DNA of 64,000 nt from Viscum album (Eukaryota; Streptophyta; Magnoliopsida; Santalales; Viscaceae), in the NCBI GenBank assembly GCA_963277665.1, contig OY728152.1, forward strand, positions 1,188,678,357-1,188,742,356. Reading direction: 5' to 3'. Below, piece by piece: positions 23,161 through 35,900 of this stretch. The notes under the pieces are model-generated. The model was not told where the DNA came from, did not search any database, and worked only from the letters and a program-made list of their open reading frames with translations. Each line of letters starts with the position of its first letter. Positions within the stretch are counted from its first letter, which is position 1. Position numbers and translations under genes: made by a program.

Positions 23161-24170
23161 ACTGGTTTGAATAGTGACCTAGCTCCTTACTGTTGTAGCA
23201 TTGAACCACGAGTGGTTCTCTCCATTCATCGGCTACATTATCCTTCCTTTTCATGTCTCTTCGACACTCGTGAGCTAGGTGTCCATCTGTCCCACACTTG
23301 AAGCATTTCCCCGTCCCTTTGAGGCAGTTCCCACTGTGCAACTTCCCACATTATTGGCAAGTGGGTCGTTGTGTTTTCTTCCCATCTTTATCACTAGATC
23401 CACCAGCTTGAAACTCCATCTTTCTTTTCTTATCACCATAGCCATGGGACCATTCTCCAAACTCCATCTCCACTTTGAGAGCACACCGTAAAACTTCTTC
23501 ATAACTCCCAAAGTCTCGAATTGCAAGAGCTTTTCGAAGATGTGGTTTTAATCCACTAAAGAATCTATCAATTTTTTCTATCATTGTTAATAACAAAACC
23601 CGAAGCATACCTTGCGAGCCTTGTGAAATTTGCTTCATAGGTTGTGACAGATTCTCTTTCTTTTTGCTTGAGCTCTATGAATTCTCTCTCCATCTTCGTG
23701 CGAAGAGTTCGTGGGAAGTACATATTAAGAAACATTATCTTAAAGTCTTCCCATTCCATCTCTTCAATTTCATCCCTTGGCTTGGTGTTCTTAATCAAAG
23801 CCCACTATTGATCAGCTTCTCCATCTAGACGATAAACGGCTAGAGTCACCTTCTCTGTCTCGAAACAGTGAAGAACAGAAAAGATCTTCTCCATGGAGTT
23901 GACCCACTGTTCCGCAACTAGTGGATCAGAAGATCCACAAAACGTCGGTGGTCGTTGCCGCATAAAACTTTCGATAGCTAGCTGCTCCCTCTTTAGTGAA
24001 GGAGGACGTTCCCCATTATTATGGTTATTATTCATAACCCGGGATAATTGGGTAAGCATCGTCATGAAGTTTTGAACTCCACCTCCAAAATCATTGGGGA
24101 TGTCGTTCAGGCAATCGTTGCATTGGCCTTCGCAAGAGTTGTTGGCCTGATTTCTCCTGGTTCCCACCAT
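23161..24170 (-). pseudogene. Gag, younger gypsy
   Basis: ATG at 24170 starts MVGTRRNQANN, about 200 bases after the primer-binding site. The capsid-like core includes PPTFCGSSDPLVAEQWVNSM and, after an in-frame TAG (TGG in the family, near 23806), FKIMFLNMYFPRTLRTKMER, EFIELKQKERESVTTYEANF, TRLARYASGF. A one-base shift near 23580 moves the reading to IDRFFSGLKPHLRKAL. A TAA near 23345 lies inside the first knuckle ([15 protein letters not shown]). The second knuckle, [14 protein letters not shown], is intact; the third, [14 protein letters not shown], has Ser for its second Cys. Gag and Pol appear to share one frame with no clear boundary. Confidence 0.88.
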
Positions 24171-24368
24171 TTTCTAAAATAGAAAAGTTTAGAACGAAAA
24201 ATAAGTAAACATGTCATGAATAACTTATCCTTTTAAACAATTATACCAAAAACATAACATATGGGATCCCTAGGTAAATTTCCTTGTGTGCATATTTGTA
24301 CTTAGTCACATGCTAGAGGTTTTCTTTAGGGTTCACTAATCCTAATTCCCAAATTAACTAAACCTTTC

Positions 24369-24379
24369 CTCTGATACCA
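24369..24379 (-). other. Primer-binding site, younger gypsy
   Basis: Minus strand TGGTATCAGAG, a perfect 11-base match to the initiator tRNA-Met complement, two bases from the LTR end. Confidence 0.92.
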
Positions 24380-24381
24380 AC

Positions 24382-27122
24382 TATAGCGACCCAGCCTTTT
24401 CTTACATTACTATTAAATCATTTCAAAGATCAACAACATAATAGTATTACACATGGAGGATCCAGAGGTTTAGTGTCCTGGGAAAACTAGGACTACACAT
24501 AACAAGTACAACATCAAGCATAAAAATTCATTTAATCTCTTCTTCTATAGATTCTTATTGACACTCGTCCTCTCCTTAGTGCATGTAGCCACCTGAGGAT
24601 ATACATCAAAATGGGTGAGCTAAAAGCCCAGTAAGAGGATAGATAAGAATAATATATCATGGTGTGAGCATAATCATGACATAGGAAGAAGATCTTAATC
24701 ATGAGAGGAGCACAAACAATAAACTTGAAATGTGGCAAAGCATAAAAATGAAACATCATGTCTTAGTGGTTAACTACCACACATAATTGTGAACAAAGCT
24801 AGAATCATGTTCACGCATAATTTCACATTTACTCATGAGATTCATCACTTTACCCAATGCATTGGAGCGCTATATAATTCCGGGCGCACCCGTCACATTT
24901 AAACATTCATATTGCTCTATATAATTCCGGGCGCACCCGTCACATCATAACATTATCATTATCATGCTTGCCACATAGAACACATATCAAACATAAATAA
25001 CCCATGGAAAGGAATGGGTGTCATATCATAATAACACATTCGTAAGCTTTGGGTTCCCAAAATAAAGAGGGAACAACATACTTGATATAAGAACCATCAA
25101 CCTTGAATGAGAGGTAAAAGGTGAGATCTTGAAAGAAGAGTTCTTTTGGAAAACATTTTGATGGACATAAAAACCAGTGACAAACATGTATATAACAGAA
25201 AAGTAAAGGGAATGATGAACACATGATCTTTGAGGAGTAACCATATAAAAAATGGAGTGAAAGAGGGAGAACCCGAAGGAAGAAAATTGGGTTCGAGATT
25301 TCCCCTTACCTTGTACTCGAATGCCTCCTTCTCTTTAATGTCCTGTATAATGACATTATATTCATTAATTAGAAATTAAAGAACCTTTTATACATTAATA
25401 GGGTTCATTCTGGTTTTATTATTTCATATTATGTTCCTTTGGATGACTTATAGAGTTTAAAAACATTGACCGGGGATGTTCTTTTTCATGGTTTTCTTGA
25501 GCGGTCCACTTGTATTCTTAATTTTATGTTTGGGTAGATCATGGTTAAACATCCAGAACTGATATTACATGTAACTAATGATATTACAGAAGCTTGGATG
25601 ATTTTAGAATGAGTTATATTAGATCCATGTGGCCAAATTATTAGATAGGAATTAAATGAAGATTATTTGGGCTAATTTGAGCGGTTTTTGGATCACACCC
25701 AACTCATTTTAACTTTTCACTTAGTAGTATGGCCATAGGTTATTTACAGAACTTAAAATAGAACATAATACATATAAAACATTCTGGTTCAACCATAAAA
25801 ATGGTTTCATGACCAGATTGAAGGTATAAATGGAAGAAGAGAGCATGTTGTTTTTGAAGGTGATAAATTATCACCACATGAACAACGTTCTCTTTAATAA
25901 AATAAAAGGAAGGGGGAAAGGGTGAGGGGTGATATAATATAACATTAGAATCATAATATTATAGTATATATATAATACTGGATTTACAGAACAATTTGGA
26001 TGAAGATAGATAGAGGGAGATCAAGAAAGGAACTTGGACTTGAAAGGAAATTAAAGGAGAAGAGGGAGAGAAATTACCTTTAGAATCCTCCTCTTGAGTT
26101 CCTCTTTAAGGAAGCTAGGCTTGGTCTTTTGATGAGACCAGAAGATTTTGGACGTGGGGGATGAGTTAGGGGAGGTGTTTGGGCATAATTTAGAGAAGGA
26201 TTGGAGCTTGAGAGGTGTGAGGAAAAGAGGGAGTGAAGGGTGGCTTTTATAGTGGAGGGGAGAGGGGTTTTCATAATATTAAATTGATTAGTTTATTAAT
26301 TCCACCAAGGACAAGGAATAGTGAGTCTTGGATGACCAATAATAGTAATTTTATAATGTAATCCCGAACCAAGTGGGCTTACTTCAGCAGAACATCAGCA
26401 ATGACTCAATTAATGCATTATTTAGCTTTTATTGTGATTTATCGGATTCCACTATTCATCAAAAATTCAAGTATCTTAGAAAAATCCCAAAATTTTACCC
26501 CAACCATTTTTCGGCGTGTAGAATCCAAAAATGAAGTTCATTTTTCAAAAATAAGTTTCTATTTATTATTAATTTAATATTTAAATAAAATCATAATTTA
26601 CTTAGAATAAACAATTTTTAAGATTAAAACTGATTTAATAGCTCTCTCAAAAATTACGTAGGGTCTTATAAAATTATCTAAAAACTATTAGACATTGATT
26701 CAATAATTTATGAATATATTTCAGGAAAATAAATATTCTTTTAAATTAGTTAATTAATTATAATTAATCATTTATGATTTATAAAATACCAAAAATGTTT
26801 ACTAAGGTCAAATTATTACTTTCTATGATGTCTAAATTTTATTTTATTATTCATAGGTAATGTTACTCTTATTTACTATTCGTAAGGGTATGTTACTATT
26901 CATAAGGTTAGGGTACTATTCACCAACAATTATTTTTGTTTCATTAGACTCCAAAAACCATCTTGAACACAACCGTGTATGTTGGATTTCTAAAATTCCA
27001 AACATAGGGGTGAAAAAAATTATGTTTAAAGGTCCCTAATCACTTAGTAGTTCATTATTTTGTGTTTTTATGACATAGATAAAAGAAGAGAATTTTCTAT
27101 TGAAAAACTTTGGGTCGTTACA
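24382..27122 (-). repeat. 5' LTR of the younger gypsy (2741 bp)
   Basis: Same termini and inner landmarks as 16893-19632: TATA box at 26244-26251, repeat pair at 24867/24914, triple repeat at about 26873. Differences to the other LTR are roughly 4% in the first 700 bases and about 2% after. Confidence 0.95.
26244..26251 (-). promoter_or_regulatory. TATA box, younger gypsy 5' LTR
   Basis: Minus-strand TATAAAAG in CCACTATAAAAGCCACC, ~870 bp inside the LTR; would drive genomic RNA toward gag at 24.2 kb. Confidence 0.7.
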
Positions 27123-27127
27123 ACAAT
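27123..27127. other. Target-site duplication of the younger gypsy, right copy
   Basis: ACAAT, identical to 16888-16892. Confidence 0.9.
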
Positions 27128-27900
27128 TATGGTTTGATATCTCATGTGATAATAAATCATGGGTATGATTTCATTTTTTTCATAATATAAACCCATGACA
27201 TATTTGGATTTGTTCACATTATAAATGGTTGAAATGATTGTATTTTTTCTCAACCAAACGGGTGGAAATATTTTAATTTAATAATAATATGATGTTTTTT
27301 GTTTATTCTTATTCCATAATTCCTTTTTATGCACTGATTTAGGTGCATTCCATCTATCTATATCAAATTCCTCTGATTATGATTTATTGATCATGTTTAT
27401 TATCTTACACACTTATTCCTTTGTGCGTGGATTTTTTTATTGATATAACATGTGATTTTAACATGAATTATAGAGAACTATTAATATCTCATTTTATTTT
27501 TGAAAATAATATCTCCCCTACTCATGTTTTTTCATATTATTACGTTCTAAACATTGAATACATGTTGATGAGGTTTCCCCTTACTGAGTGATTGAGCTCA
27601 CATGTTTTAATGATTCTATTCCCAATGATATATAGATGAGTATATAATATGATAAGTATAGAAGGGAGTCTAGTGTAGTTCAATTATGAAAGAATATTCA
27701 CATGTGTTTTCAAATAAGTATCATATGTAGGTAATATTCAATGCTATGAAACCTTTCATTTTTTGGAATGTGTAGATTTGGTGAGATGAATTTTTTATGT
27801 TAGAGAATTAATGTTTAATAAAAATATTTTTATCTTGGATACCATTATTTGTATCAAATCATGTTTTAGTTATTTTTTTGATTATTTATTTATTTTTATT
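27128..27900 (+). repeat. AT-rich long-LTR family, copy F, second part
   Basis: Continues the copy cut at 6168: it is similar to about 35130-35750, including TTTTTTTCA(T/A)AATATAAA-type sequence near 27175 and 35195, TATAGAGAACT near 27470 and 35487, and the box CCCCTTACTGAGTG at 27577-27590 (CCCTTACTAAATG at 35597). The LTR's end should lie near 27.85-27.95 kb but I could not fix it. Confidence 0.55.
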
Positions 27901-30080
27901 GATTAGGATGAGATATTTTTTTGAAATACCTTGTGATAAGTCAATATATGATAACATATAGAATATTTGGTGAATCAAAGAGTATGTGGTTCACATATAA
28001 AATTAATCCCAAGTTTGATATTAAAGAGAAGATAATACAATAGAACTAATTCACCAATAAGTAATCATCCTGAAAAAGAATGGTTGAGAATAAACTTAAA
28101 ACTTACTCAATACATGATGAGATGTCCTAATAATTCACACCGGGATAGACACCACATGAGGATATTTATTGGTTAATCACATTTTCATTATGACCTATTA
28201 TTATATATATATTATGTAGTGGAATTAGGAGAAGATATCTAAGATAACCAATGCTATTGAAACCCAGGTTGAAACAAGAGTGATTTAGGACCAACATAAC
28301 AATATAATAATGTCATGCTGATATAGAGTAGTGCATTATTATGTTTAATTTTCCATGTAATTATCTTTCAATAGTCATCATATAGTGTTAATTGTTCTCC
28401 AAAAATGTTAAATACTTTTGTTTTTAGTATTAATTGATGTCCAAAAGAACCAAGTTATCAATTATATTCTAGAGAAAATATGAATATTATCCCAAAGAGA
28501 AACCTATTATGATAAGATCTAGAGTGATTAAACTTATGATTATTCGAAATCAATGATAAAAAATTATGATTTCAAATTTGAATGCAACTGGTTTACCAAA
28601 CACAACAATTAAGTGAATATGGATTCTAATGGATATATATGTGAGGAAGATAACACAAGAAGGGAGATTAAATATTTTTAGTGTATAATATATAGGAATA
28701 GGAACCTAATGAACTGTATCAAAGGAACTAGAAAGTGTTTTATTTACTGTAATTGATTTCATTGATAAGAAATTTACCATGTAAAAATGAAGAGCTTATT
28801 TATAATGTTGGGGAAACCAAATTTTCTTTATAAGGATCCACTAGAAACGTGATATTTTTGAGGTGTGGAAGTTTGGTACTATAGAATCCAGTGCACTAAT
28901 ACAATAGATTAAATTGAAAATCAACCCCAAAAATCCTTAAAACATGTAAATAAATAAAATCCTTTGAAATGATTGATAATGAAGTAAATAGTGATAATTA
29001 AGTAGTAATTGGTACATTGGTTCATCACTATATATTTATGTATTTCCTATTTCATATAATTTTTCATAAATTATCTCCAACTAAAATAACAAATCATCAT
29101 TGTATAATTATTGTATCCCTGGTATATGAATAATGTTCATAGTTTTTTAGATTATGGTTCATTATTGTCTAAACATGCTTCCTTTAGATATATTTAATGT
29201 AATTCTAGAAACAAATTTTCTCTCTCTACGTAGTGGGATAATTTTTTGTTTGAGTAAGGAAATTACATTTTATATCATCTTATGATTGTATATCAATGGA
29301 AAATTGGTTATGGAAACCCTGTAGATAAAAAATATATAGAATTGAGCTTGATATGTGATAATGATAAACTCTATTCTCAATTTTTTGTAGAAATAATCAG
29401 TATTGGGGATATTTTTATTCTTAGGAAAAGACATGTTTTTAAATATTAATGGGTGTAAATATTTCTTTAAATAATATATAGTTCCATGTTTATCAATTGA
29501 ATGTACTTGGATATTTTTTATTTGGAATAATTAAAATTCAATGGATATAATTTATTTATATTTAGGATAATGAAACACCTCAGTAATTCATAATATAATT
29601 TTTCATTTAAATTAGCAACAGGTATGATATCTTGTTTCACATCATACTTAGAGATAAAATTAATCCATATTACTTTAAAATAAAATGATTAAAATAGGCT
29701 AATATAATAAAGTCATCAACAAAGAGGTTATAAAAATAAGTAATCATATTAAATAATCTATGATAAAAAATGAGTGAAACAACATTGAATATGAGATGAA
29801 TCACTTACAATGATCTAATTTATAAAAATAGGAGGGCAGTTTCTTTTTTAGTGGTTTATCAAGACCAAGCCCCAGATGAACTCAAATAATTATATATATA
29901 GTGAAATTGTATGGGAAATAATTTCAATCTCATGAAAATTTTCATGACATCCATGTTAGCTGAGTCACAACTCATGACTACCACCATAGCTTATTTTATT
30001 CTTAGATATTACATAGTGTTCTTAGAGGATTTTATAACTAGATGTCAGGAATATATAATCATGTAATTATTAATATGTTA
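27900..30080. other. AT-rich sequence, possible interior of an ancient element
   Basis: Lies between family copies F and A, where the interior of a plus-oriented element would be. No gag, protease, RT or integrase motif was recognised in either strand, and no ORF of note. Composition is strongly AT. It may be a fully decayed interior or unrelated sequence. Confidence 0.3.
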
Positions 30081-30504
30081 AGTTACCTGTCACATTTATT
30101 TTATAGAGAATTATATCTAATTTACTACTGCAATGATAAAATTAGTAAGACCATTTTACACATTAAAACTTATTTTTCTATAGAATTTAGGCTTTATTAA
30201 AATTTATTTTTTTAAAATAAATATAAATATTTATGATATTTTTTATATGTATAATTTCTTAAAACAAGTAAAATTATTAATTGGTTTAAAATTAGAATAA
30301 GAAAAGTTAAAAATTTAAAATTTTATTATCCTATAAAAATGTTTTCATTATATTTCTTTTTTAATGTTATGTTATCAATTTGTTTAATTTTATTTTGACT
30401 AAATTAAATTCATTCGTTGATTTAGAATAAAAATATTCTTTTTGGATAATTTTTATTTTTAATTTTATTATATAATTTATTTTTAAGTTAATATTGAAAA
30501 ATAT

Positions 30505-31690
30505 TGTTCACGCGAATCCAACTATAAGAGTTTTATTGGAAGGATAAAAGCGGTCTGAGGCCCAAAATCGGTCAAGGTGGTCTAAATTAAAACAATCCCA
30601 AAGCATCATCCCACATCAAGGTTATAAACTCTTGGTGAAGAGAGTTAGTGATTATAAAAATAGTACCAAGGTTTTTTGATGAGGCTATGGATGACATCAA
30701 GTAAACAACATTGTTACCATCTCTCTAGGAGTGTGTCAGACTAATTTTATTCAGGATAAACATATTTCAGTTCTGAAAAAAATTTGTCATAGCCTAGGGA
30801 TTTGATCCTATAACTTGAGTTTAATTATGAAGAATCAAAGAATCAGTTTCCACCTACTAGACAAAGATTCCCTAGAAGAGAAATAATTCCAATCCCTTGA
30901 CAATGGTGGTTCCCTACGCCATGAGAGTGTCCTTATTTCCCACCCCCAAATTGCAATAAAGGGCGAGAAACCCTTCTTTTAATGGAAAAACCCTCTCACC
31001 TCATGAAACCATTTATGCAAGATCCTTACACATTTAATTTGAATCCAGACACTTGGGGAATATAGTTAACTGATTTTTCTTGAGGATCCATGGTATGAGT
31101 TAGAATAGTGATTCACCTATCCACCAAGAACCTCTACAAGGAAAGAGACTAATCTCCCAGTTTGAGTAGTGAATTAAGATCCATCATTAGGGACCTCACC
31201 CTCTACTTCACCGCCAATTGGGAGTTGGTGATTTCATCATGCCACACCATATTATGGATGGACCAAAGTGACCAAAACCTAGCTGAAAGGGGAAAATACA
31301 TCACCTTCCACTCTTGAACATTACTCCCTAGACGGTGGATCCAGGATTGAAAAAAATCAATAGATAAACCCATCAACTCTCACCCCATGAAGACTCTAAA
31401 GTCAGTCCAGATGTATGAATCCCACTCACTTTCTAAGATAAGGTGTACCCCTAACCATTTTATAGGCCTAAGAAAATGGGATCATCTGGAAGACAATTGA
31501 ACTCCTTTATTGTGCACCCTATCATCTATGGGAAGATAATAATTATGAAAACTCCACATAAGGAAATTAAACGTGGTAGGGATATCACTTAACTAAAAAT
31601 CCCCTCCTCATGCATCATTGTTGTTATTAACTTGAAAAACACCATGATAAGACTTGTAAGAAAGGGAACCAAATAGAGAAAAACTTTAGT
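30505..31690 (-). mobile_element. Insert with LINE-like content
   Basis: A stretch of clearly higher GC with sharp edges, absent from the other family copies at this place. It contains the zinc-finger-like relic at 31175-31590 on the minus strand. No poly(A) tail or target duplication was seen. Its nature as a 5'-truncated LINE is inferred from that relic alone. Confidence 0.4.
31175..31590 (-). pseudogene. Reverse-transcriptase zinc-binding (zf-RVT) relic
   Basis: On the minus strand the pieces FNFLMWSFHNYYLPIDDRVH, NKGVQLSS, then WDSYIWTDFRVFMG, FFQSWIHRLG, FWSLWSIHNMVWHDEI and VRSLMMDLN follow the order seen after the RT domain in plant LINEs: FLWLxxxxRLPTxDRLxxRG, a Cys pair, W...F....G, and FWSLWxERNxxVF. 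The expected Cys and His ligands are mostly gone and two stops fall inside. The match rests on spacing and aromatic residues, so it is tentative. A profile search with zf-RVT would decide. Confidence 0.45.
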
Positions 31691-32338
31691 AATGTTATTT
31701 ATTTTCAAATAATATTTTTATTCTAAAAAACAGTTAGTAATCATATTATAACAACAAAAAAGTTTCCTTCCAATTTAAAGATGTTTTGGAATTAATTTTA
31801 ATTAAACATTTCAATGAGGATATTCAGTTTTAACTTTATTTAATAGTAGCATAAATTTTATTTGTTCTATAATAATACAATTTATACACTAAAAGTCTAT
31901 AAAATTTATAAATATATACTATACATATATTATAAACCTAGAAAAAATATTTTTCTAAATTTGTTTTATGTGTTATGTCTTATAACACTAAAATCTAATT
32001 TTTAAACATCTGGAAATTTTATTTGATATATTAATTTCAAAATATAAATTATATTTTTCAAATGAGGTAACAAGTTAAATTTTCATTTATTCGATTAGTA
32101 TTAATTAGCATGGTAAAAAATATGTTTCATTGGAAAAAAGTTAAAATTGGTAAAAAGATATTTACTATGAGTAAAAGTGAAAAAAATTATGAAATATGTG
32201 TCTAAGTGTGTATAGGGAGTTGGATTATACATACCTCCTCCCATACATTATTTTAATCATTTGGAGAATGCGACCCTTCAATAGTGATACAAATTATTAT
32301 AATGTAATGAGTACTTACAATAATACACATCTATTCAC

Positions 32339-32348
32339 TTATGAAAGG
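32339..32348 (+). promoter_or_regulatory. Degenerate TATA box, family copy A
   Basis: TTATGAAAGG sits where copies B and C have CTATAAAAG, before a CACC-type leader and 346 bp before the satellite block. Confidence 0.35.
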
Positions 32349-32679
32349 GGACCACTTCCACCAATTATAGATAAAACCAACCCTTCACATTAATGTTTAA
32401 AATATTCCATTTTCTACTCTAAAAATCTACTCTCAAGTACATAATACTATATTATAAATTAGTTTTCTAGAGGCCTCCCTTCCCAAGGACATTACTATGA
32501 GATATTCTAAGTTCTCAATATGAATAATTCGAAAAAAATTAGGATTTTTATCTTAATAATCAACTTATAGAACCTTAATATAATTAAATAAATATTACTA
32601 ATATAACATAATATTTTTATAGTCATTATGCAACAATTATTCAATCCTTTCTATCATCTCATAAAAGAACCATCATCTA

Positions 32680-32910
32680 TTATACGAACGTGAAGAACAC
32701 TACCTCCACAAAGTGTTGTGCTTCATTTCTCTTCACCTTCATTAAGGGATAATAAAATGGATTGATTTTATGAATAAATAAATTGAATATCTAAATATTA
32801 TAATTATTGAATGATTATTTTTCATATACCTTCATTATATCTATTCTTTTTTAAAATGGAATATTTATTCATGTGTATGTGAAAACTACTACCTCCTTGA
32901 TTGATTAATT
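32680..32910 (+). repeat. ~190 bp monomers, copy A
   Basis: Two copies of the core related to GGACTACCACCTCCATGAAG, at about 32692 (GAACACTACCTCCACAAAG) and 32882 (AAAACTACTACCTCCTTGA), 190 bp apart. Confidence 0.55.
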
Positions 32911-35900
32911 TAATTTTTTATCACTGCCCTAGATGGATGGTTCTAATAATTAATGTAATTTTGATAAATGATATTTTTGAATTTTTTTAATCTTATTCAA
33001 GAAATATGTTATAAATTTATTAAAACATTTTTTTTACTCTTCAAATAATTATAACGCACTCTAGTTTTGGTCGGTTTTACCACCAATATGAATGATAATA
33101 TACATTTTCTATCATGAATGATTAAGGAATGCCATATAAAGGAAATATCACATCACATTAACCAATTTAATATGATTTAATTATTATATAAATGTGTTAT
33201 TAGTATTTAATATATTTATTAATAAACCACCAATTAATTATTAAACATTCCAAAAGTAGTCCATCATGATTTACTTTTTATGGAACAATATTCTTGTATT
33301 TAAACTAATGAATTTGGAATTAATTAATCATTAAATATAATGGTAATTATATCCTAAATATTCTAGGATTTACTAACATTGAACCAATAAGTAAGATTCA
33401 ACAATATCAGCACAAATATTTTATGAAATAAATAATAAAAATTCCTAATTTTTAAGGATGAAAATATACTATAACCATATAAAATATTTATGATAGATTT
33501 TTATAAGTGATATATATAATAGTTAATATATATTACTAATGATATAAAATAAGTTATTAAAATAAGAACGTTCATTTTATAGGAGGTTAGAGAATGTTCA
33601 ACTAAACATGAAATTAGGTATGGGGTTCTTTGTCTCAAATTAAATTTCATGACATATGTTTTATTTTTTTCACTACAATATCTTTGATATGGTGTGATTA
33701 AGTATTAATGGATTTATTTAAAAATAGTTATGTAATTAATGGGTCTTGAATATACATATTCTGTACTTGATTAAAATGGATTTTCATTTATAGGATACCA
33801 AGGTTTCAATGGTTTCTTAATCTCAATTTCAGATCCATGAGATATGTTTGATTTTGCACACCATTTTTTTTATCATTTTCACATTTCAATTTTGATAGGT
33901 TGTATAATGAATTATATTTTACTTATGGGTTTTTAAGTTCAATTTCAGTATCCTTATTTAAAATAATCTTATTTATAAGGATTCTCAAATCGTAATGGTT
34001 TCATTGCCAATATTATTTTGAAATCCCTACTAATTTTTAAGGATAATCCATTTGAAGAATATATGTTATTTTAAAAACAATATATAATTATCTATTTTTA
34101 TTCATGGGGATTTACATATACCATTAAAATTTCATTTAAAATTTATTTATATTTTATCCTAATTATTTATTTTATGTGAAACAGACCTTATATCATATTT
34201 TTCTTTAGGAACCTCCCTTTTTCATGTCCATATTTGTTAGAACCTATTAAAAGTGTACATATCTATGCATAAATTATTGATCAAACTAATTTTATGAAAT
34301 CATAATATTTATTAATATTTATTAATTATATACTTAATATTTTTATGTGGTTAATTTTCATTAATGTGTGAAAATAATATCTTTGTATTTATTTTGGTAT
34401 AAACACAGCATTCATACCATTTTTCTTTATCTATGAAATTTTATTTCTAATCATTCATGGTTTCTAAAATAAATTTTAATGTTCTTTGTTTTATAATATA
34501 TTATTTTTAATTTATTTTTTAAAAAATATCAAATATATTCTCTATATTAACATTTATTTTTCTAACACTCCAAAGTGTTTTTCACCTATATTAACATCAA
34601 TTGAATATTTTTATGCTTGATCAAGGATATTCTTCAAATATTACCATCCACCAATTTTTATACTTATGGATTATGAAATGTTCTTTTCTATAAAATGATT
34701 GATCCATAATGTCAGATTTAATTCATAACCATTCACTAAAATAGGTATAATTTATCATTCAAAGAATTTACTTTTTGAATACATAGTTCTCCATTTCATT
34801 AATTTAATGGTTCTTATTTTTATTTCATATATAGGTTGATTGGGGAAATTATTGACTAAAAAATATAAAATTTATCTAAATGATACTAATACCAAATAAT
34901 TCATTGAGTGGTATCAACCTAGAAAGTTATTTTGTATCATTCGATACCCATTTATATTCAATTGGTTTGGATTGTGTATTTTTGGAGATATGAGTTCACA
35001 CTAATATGATTCTATTTGTAAGTGGTATGAAACCCATTTTATTTACATGGGTACTCTAAAATATGAACAATTTTTAATTTCAGGTGGTGCACTTATATAA
35101 GAGTCATTAGGGTTGGTGTCCGATATAACCTTCTAATGCATTAGTTATGGTTTTATATCTTAAGAGACAACGAAGCATGGACATGCTTGCATTTTTTTCA
35201 ATATAAAGCATAGATAAGATGAAATTTTTTTACAATATAAAATGGTCCACATGATATGATTTTTTCACAACATAAAGGGTAATATAACGTGGATTTTTTA
35301 ACAAAATTTTGTTTTCATTACATATCTGTATTCCTCCATTACATACCACAATATGATTCAATGTAATGACGTGTATCTTGGTAAAGTTCTAATAATTAAA
35401 CTTTATAACTAATGTTTATTATCACAAACTTCTGTAACATCGATCATTTTTTATTATTTGGTATTTCATTTTCATCTATTCTATCTTATAGAGAACTCTC
35501 ATTATTTAATATTTTTTTGATAATATATTTCTCATCAAATTATTTTTTCACATATACTTATGATTTATCCCTTTATAACATGTTAATGATATTTTCCCCT
35601 TACTAAATGTTTCATATCACCCCTTTTTGATGTTTTGATTCTATAGGTTATAAAGACGTGTATATCATATGAGATTTATATAAGTTATTCTATGTTTTAA
35701 CCCCCTATGATTATAAATAAGATCCTTTTTTAAATCATATTTTACATGCAACACTATATTTATCTTTCGTTACATGAAACACTGAGTTTAAATGAAATTT
35801 GGAATATAATGAAAATATTATTATTTAATATAATATTAAAAAATTTAGTAGATAAATTGGAATGTATAAATAATATTAATTATATTACGAAAATATATAG

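Larger units (their letters stand above)
16893..27122 (-). mobile_element. Younger Ty3/gypsy chromovirus, near complete
   Basis: 10,230 bp, bounded by a perfect 5 bp target duplication. On the minus strand: 5' LTR (24382-27122), primer-binding site, gag, protease, RT, RNase H, integrase, chromodomain, polypurine tract, 3' LTR (16893-19632). All domains are present and in frame for long stretches, so it inserted far later than its neighbours, but five in-frame stops and one frameshift interrupt Gag-Pol. LTR length and chromodomain suggest the Tekay/Del lineage; this is inference. A tree of the RT domain would settle it. Confidence 0.95.
30080..35700 (+). repeat. AT-rich long-LTR family, copy A (interrupted)
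   Basis: Carries the family's landmarks in order: the conserved stretch AATAGTGATACAAATTATTA, TATA-like TTATGAAAGG at 32339-32348, satellite block at 32685-32905, GAACCAATAAGT at about 33383, GGGGAAATTATTGACT at about 34843, and CCCTTACTAAATG at 35597. A ~1.2 kb unrelated insert occupies about 30505-31690. Both ends are approximate. Confidence 0.55.
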
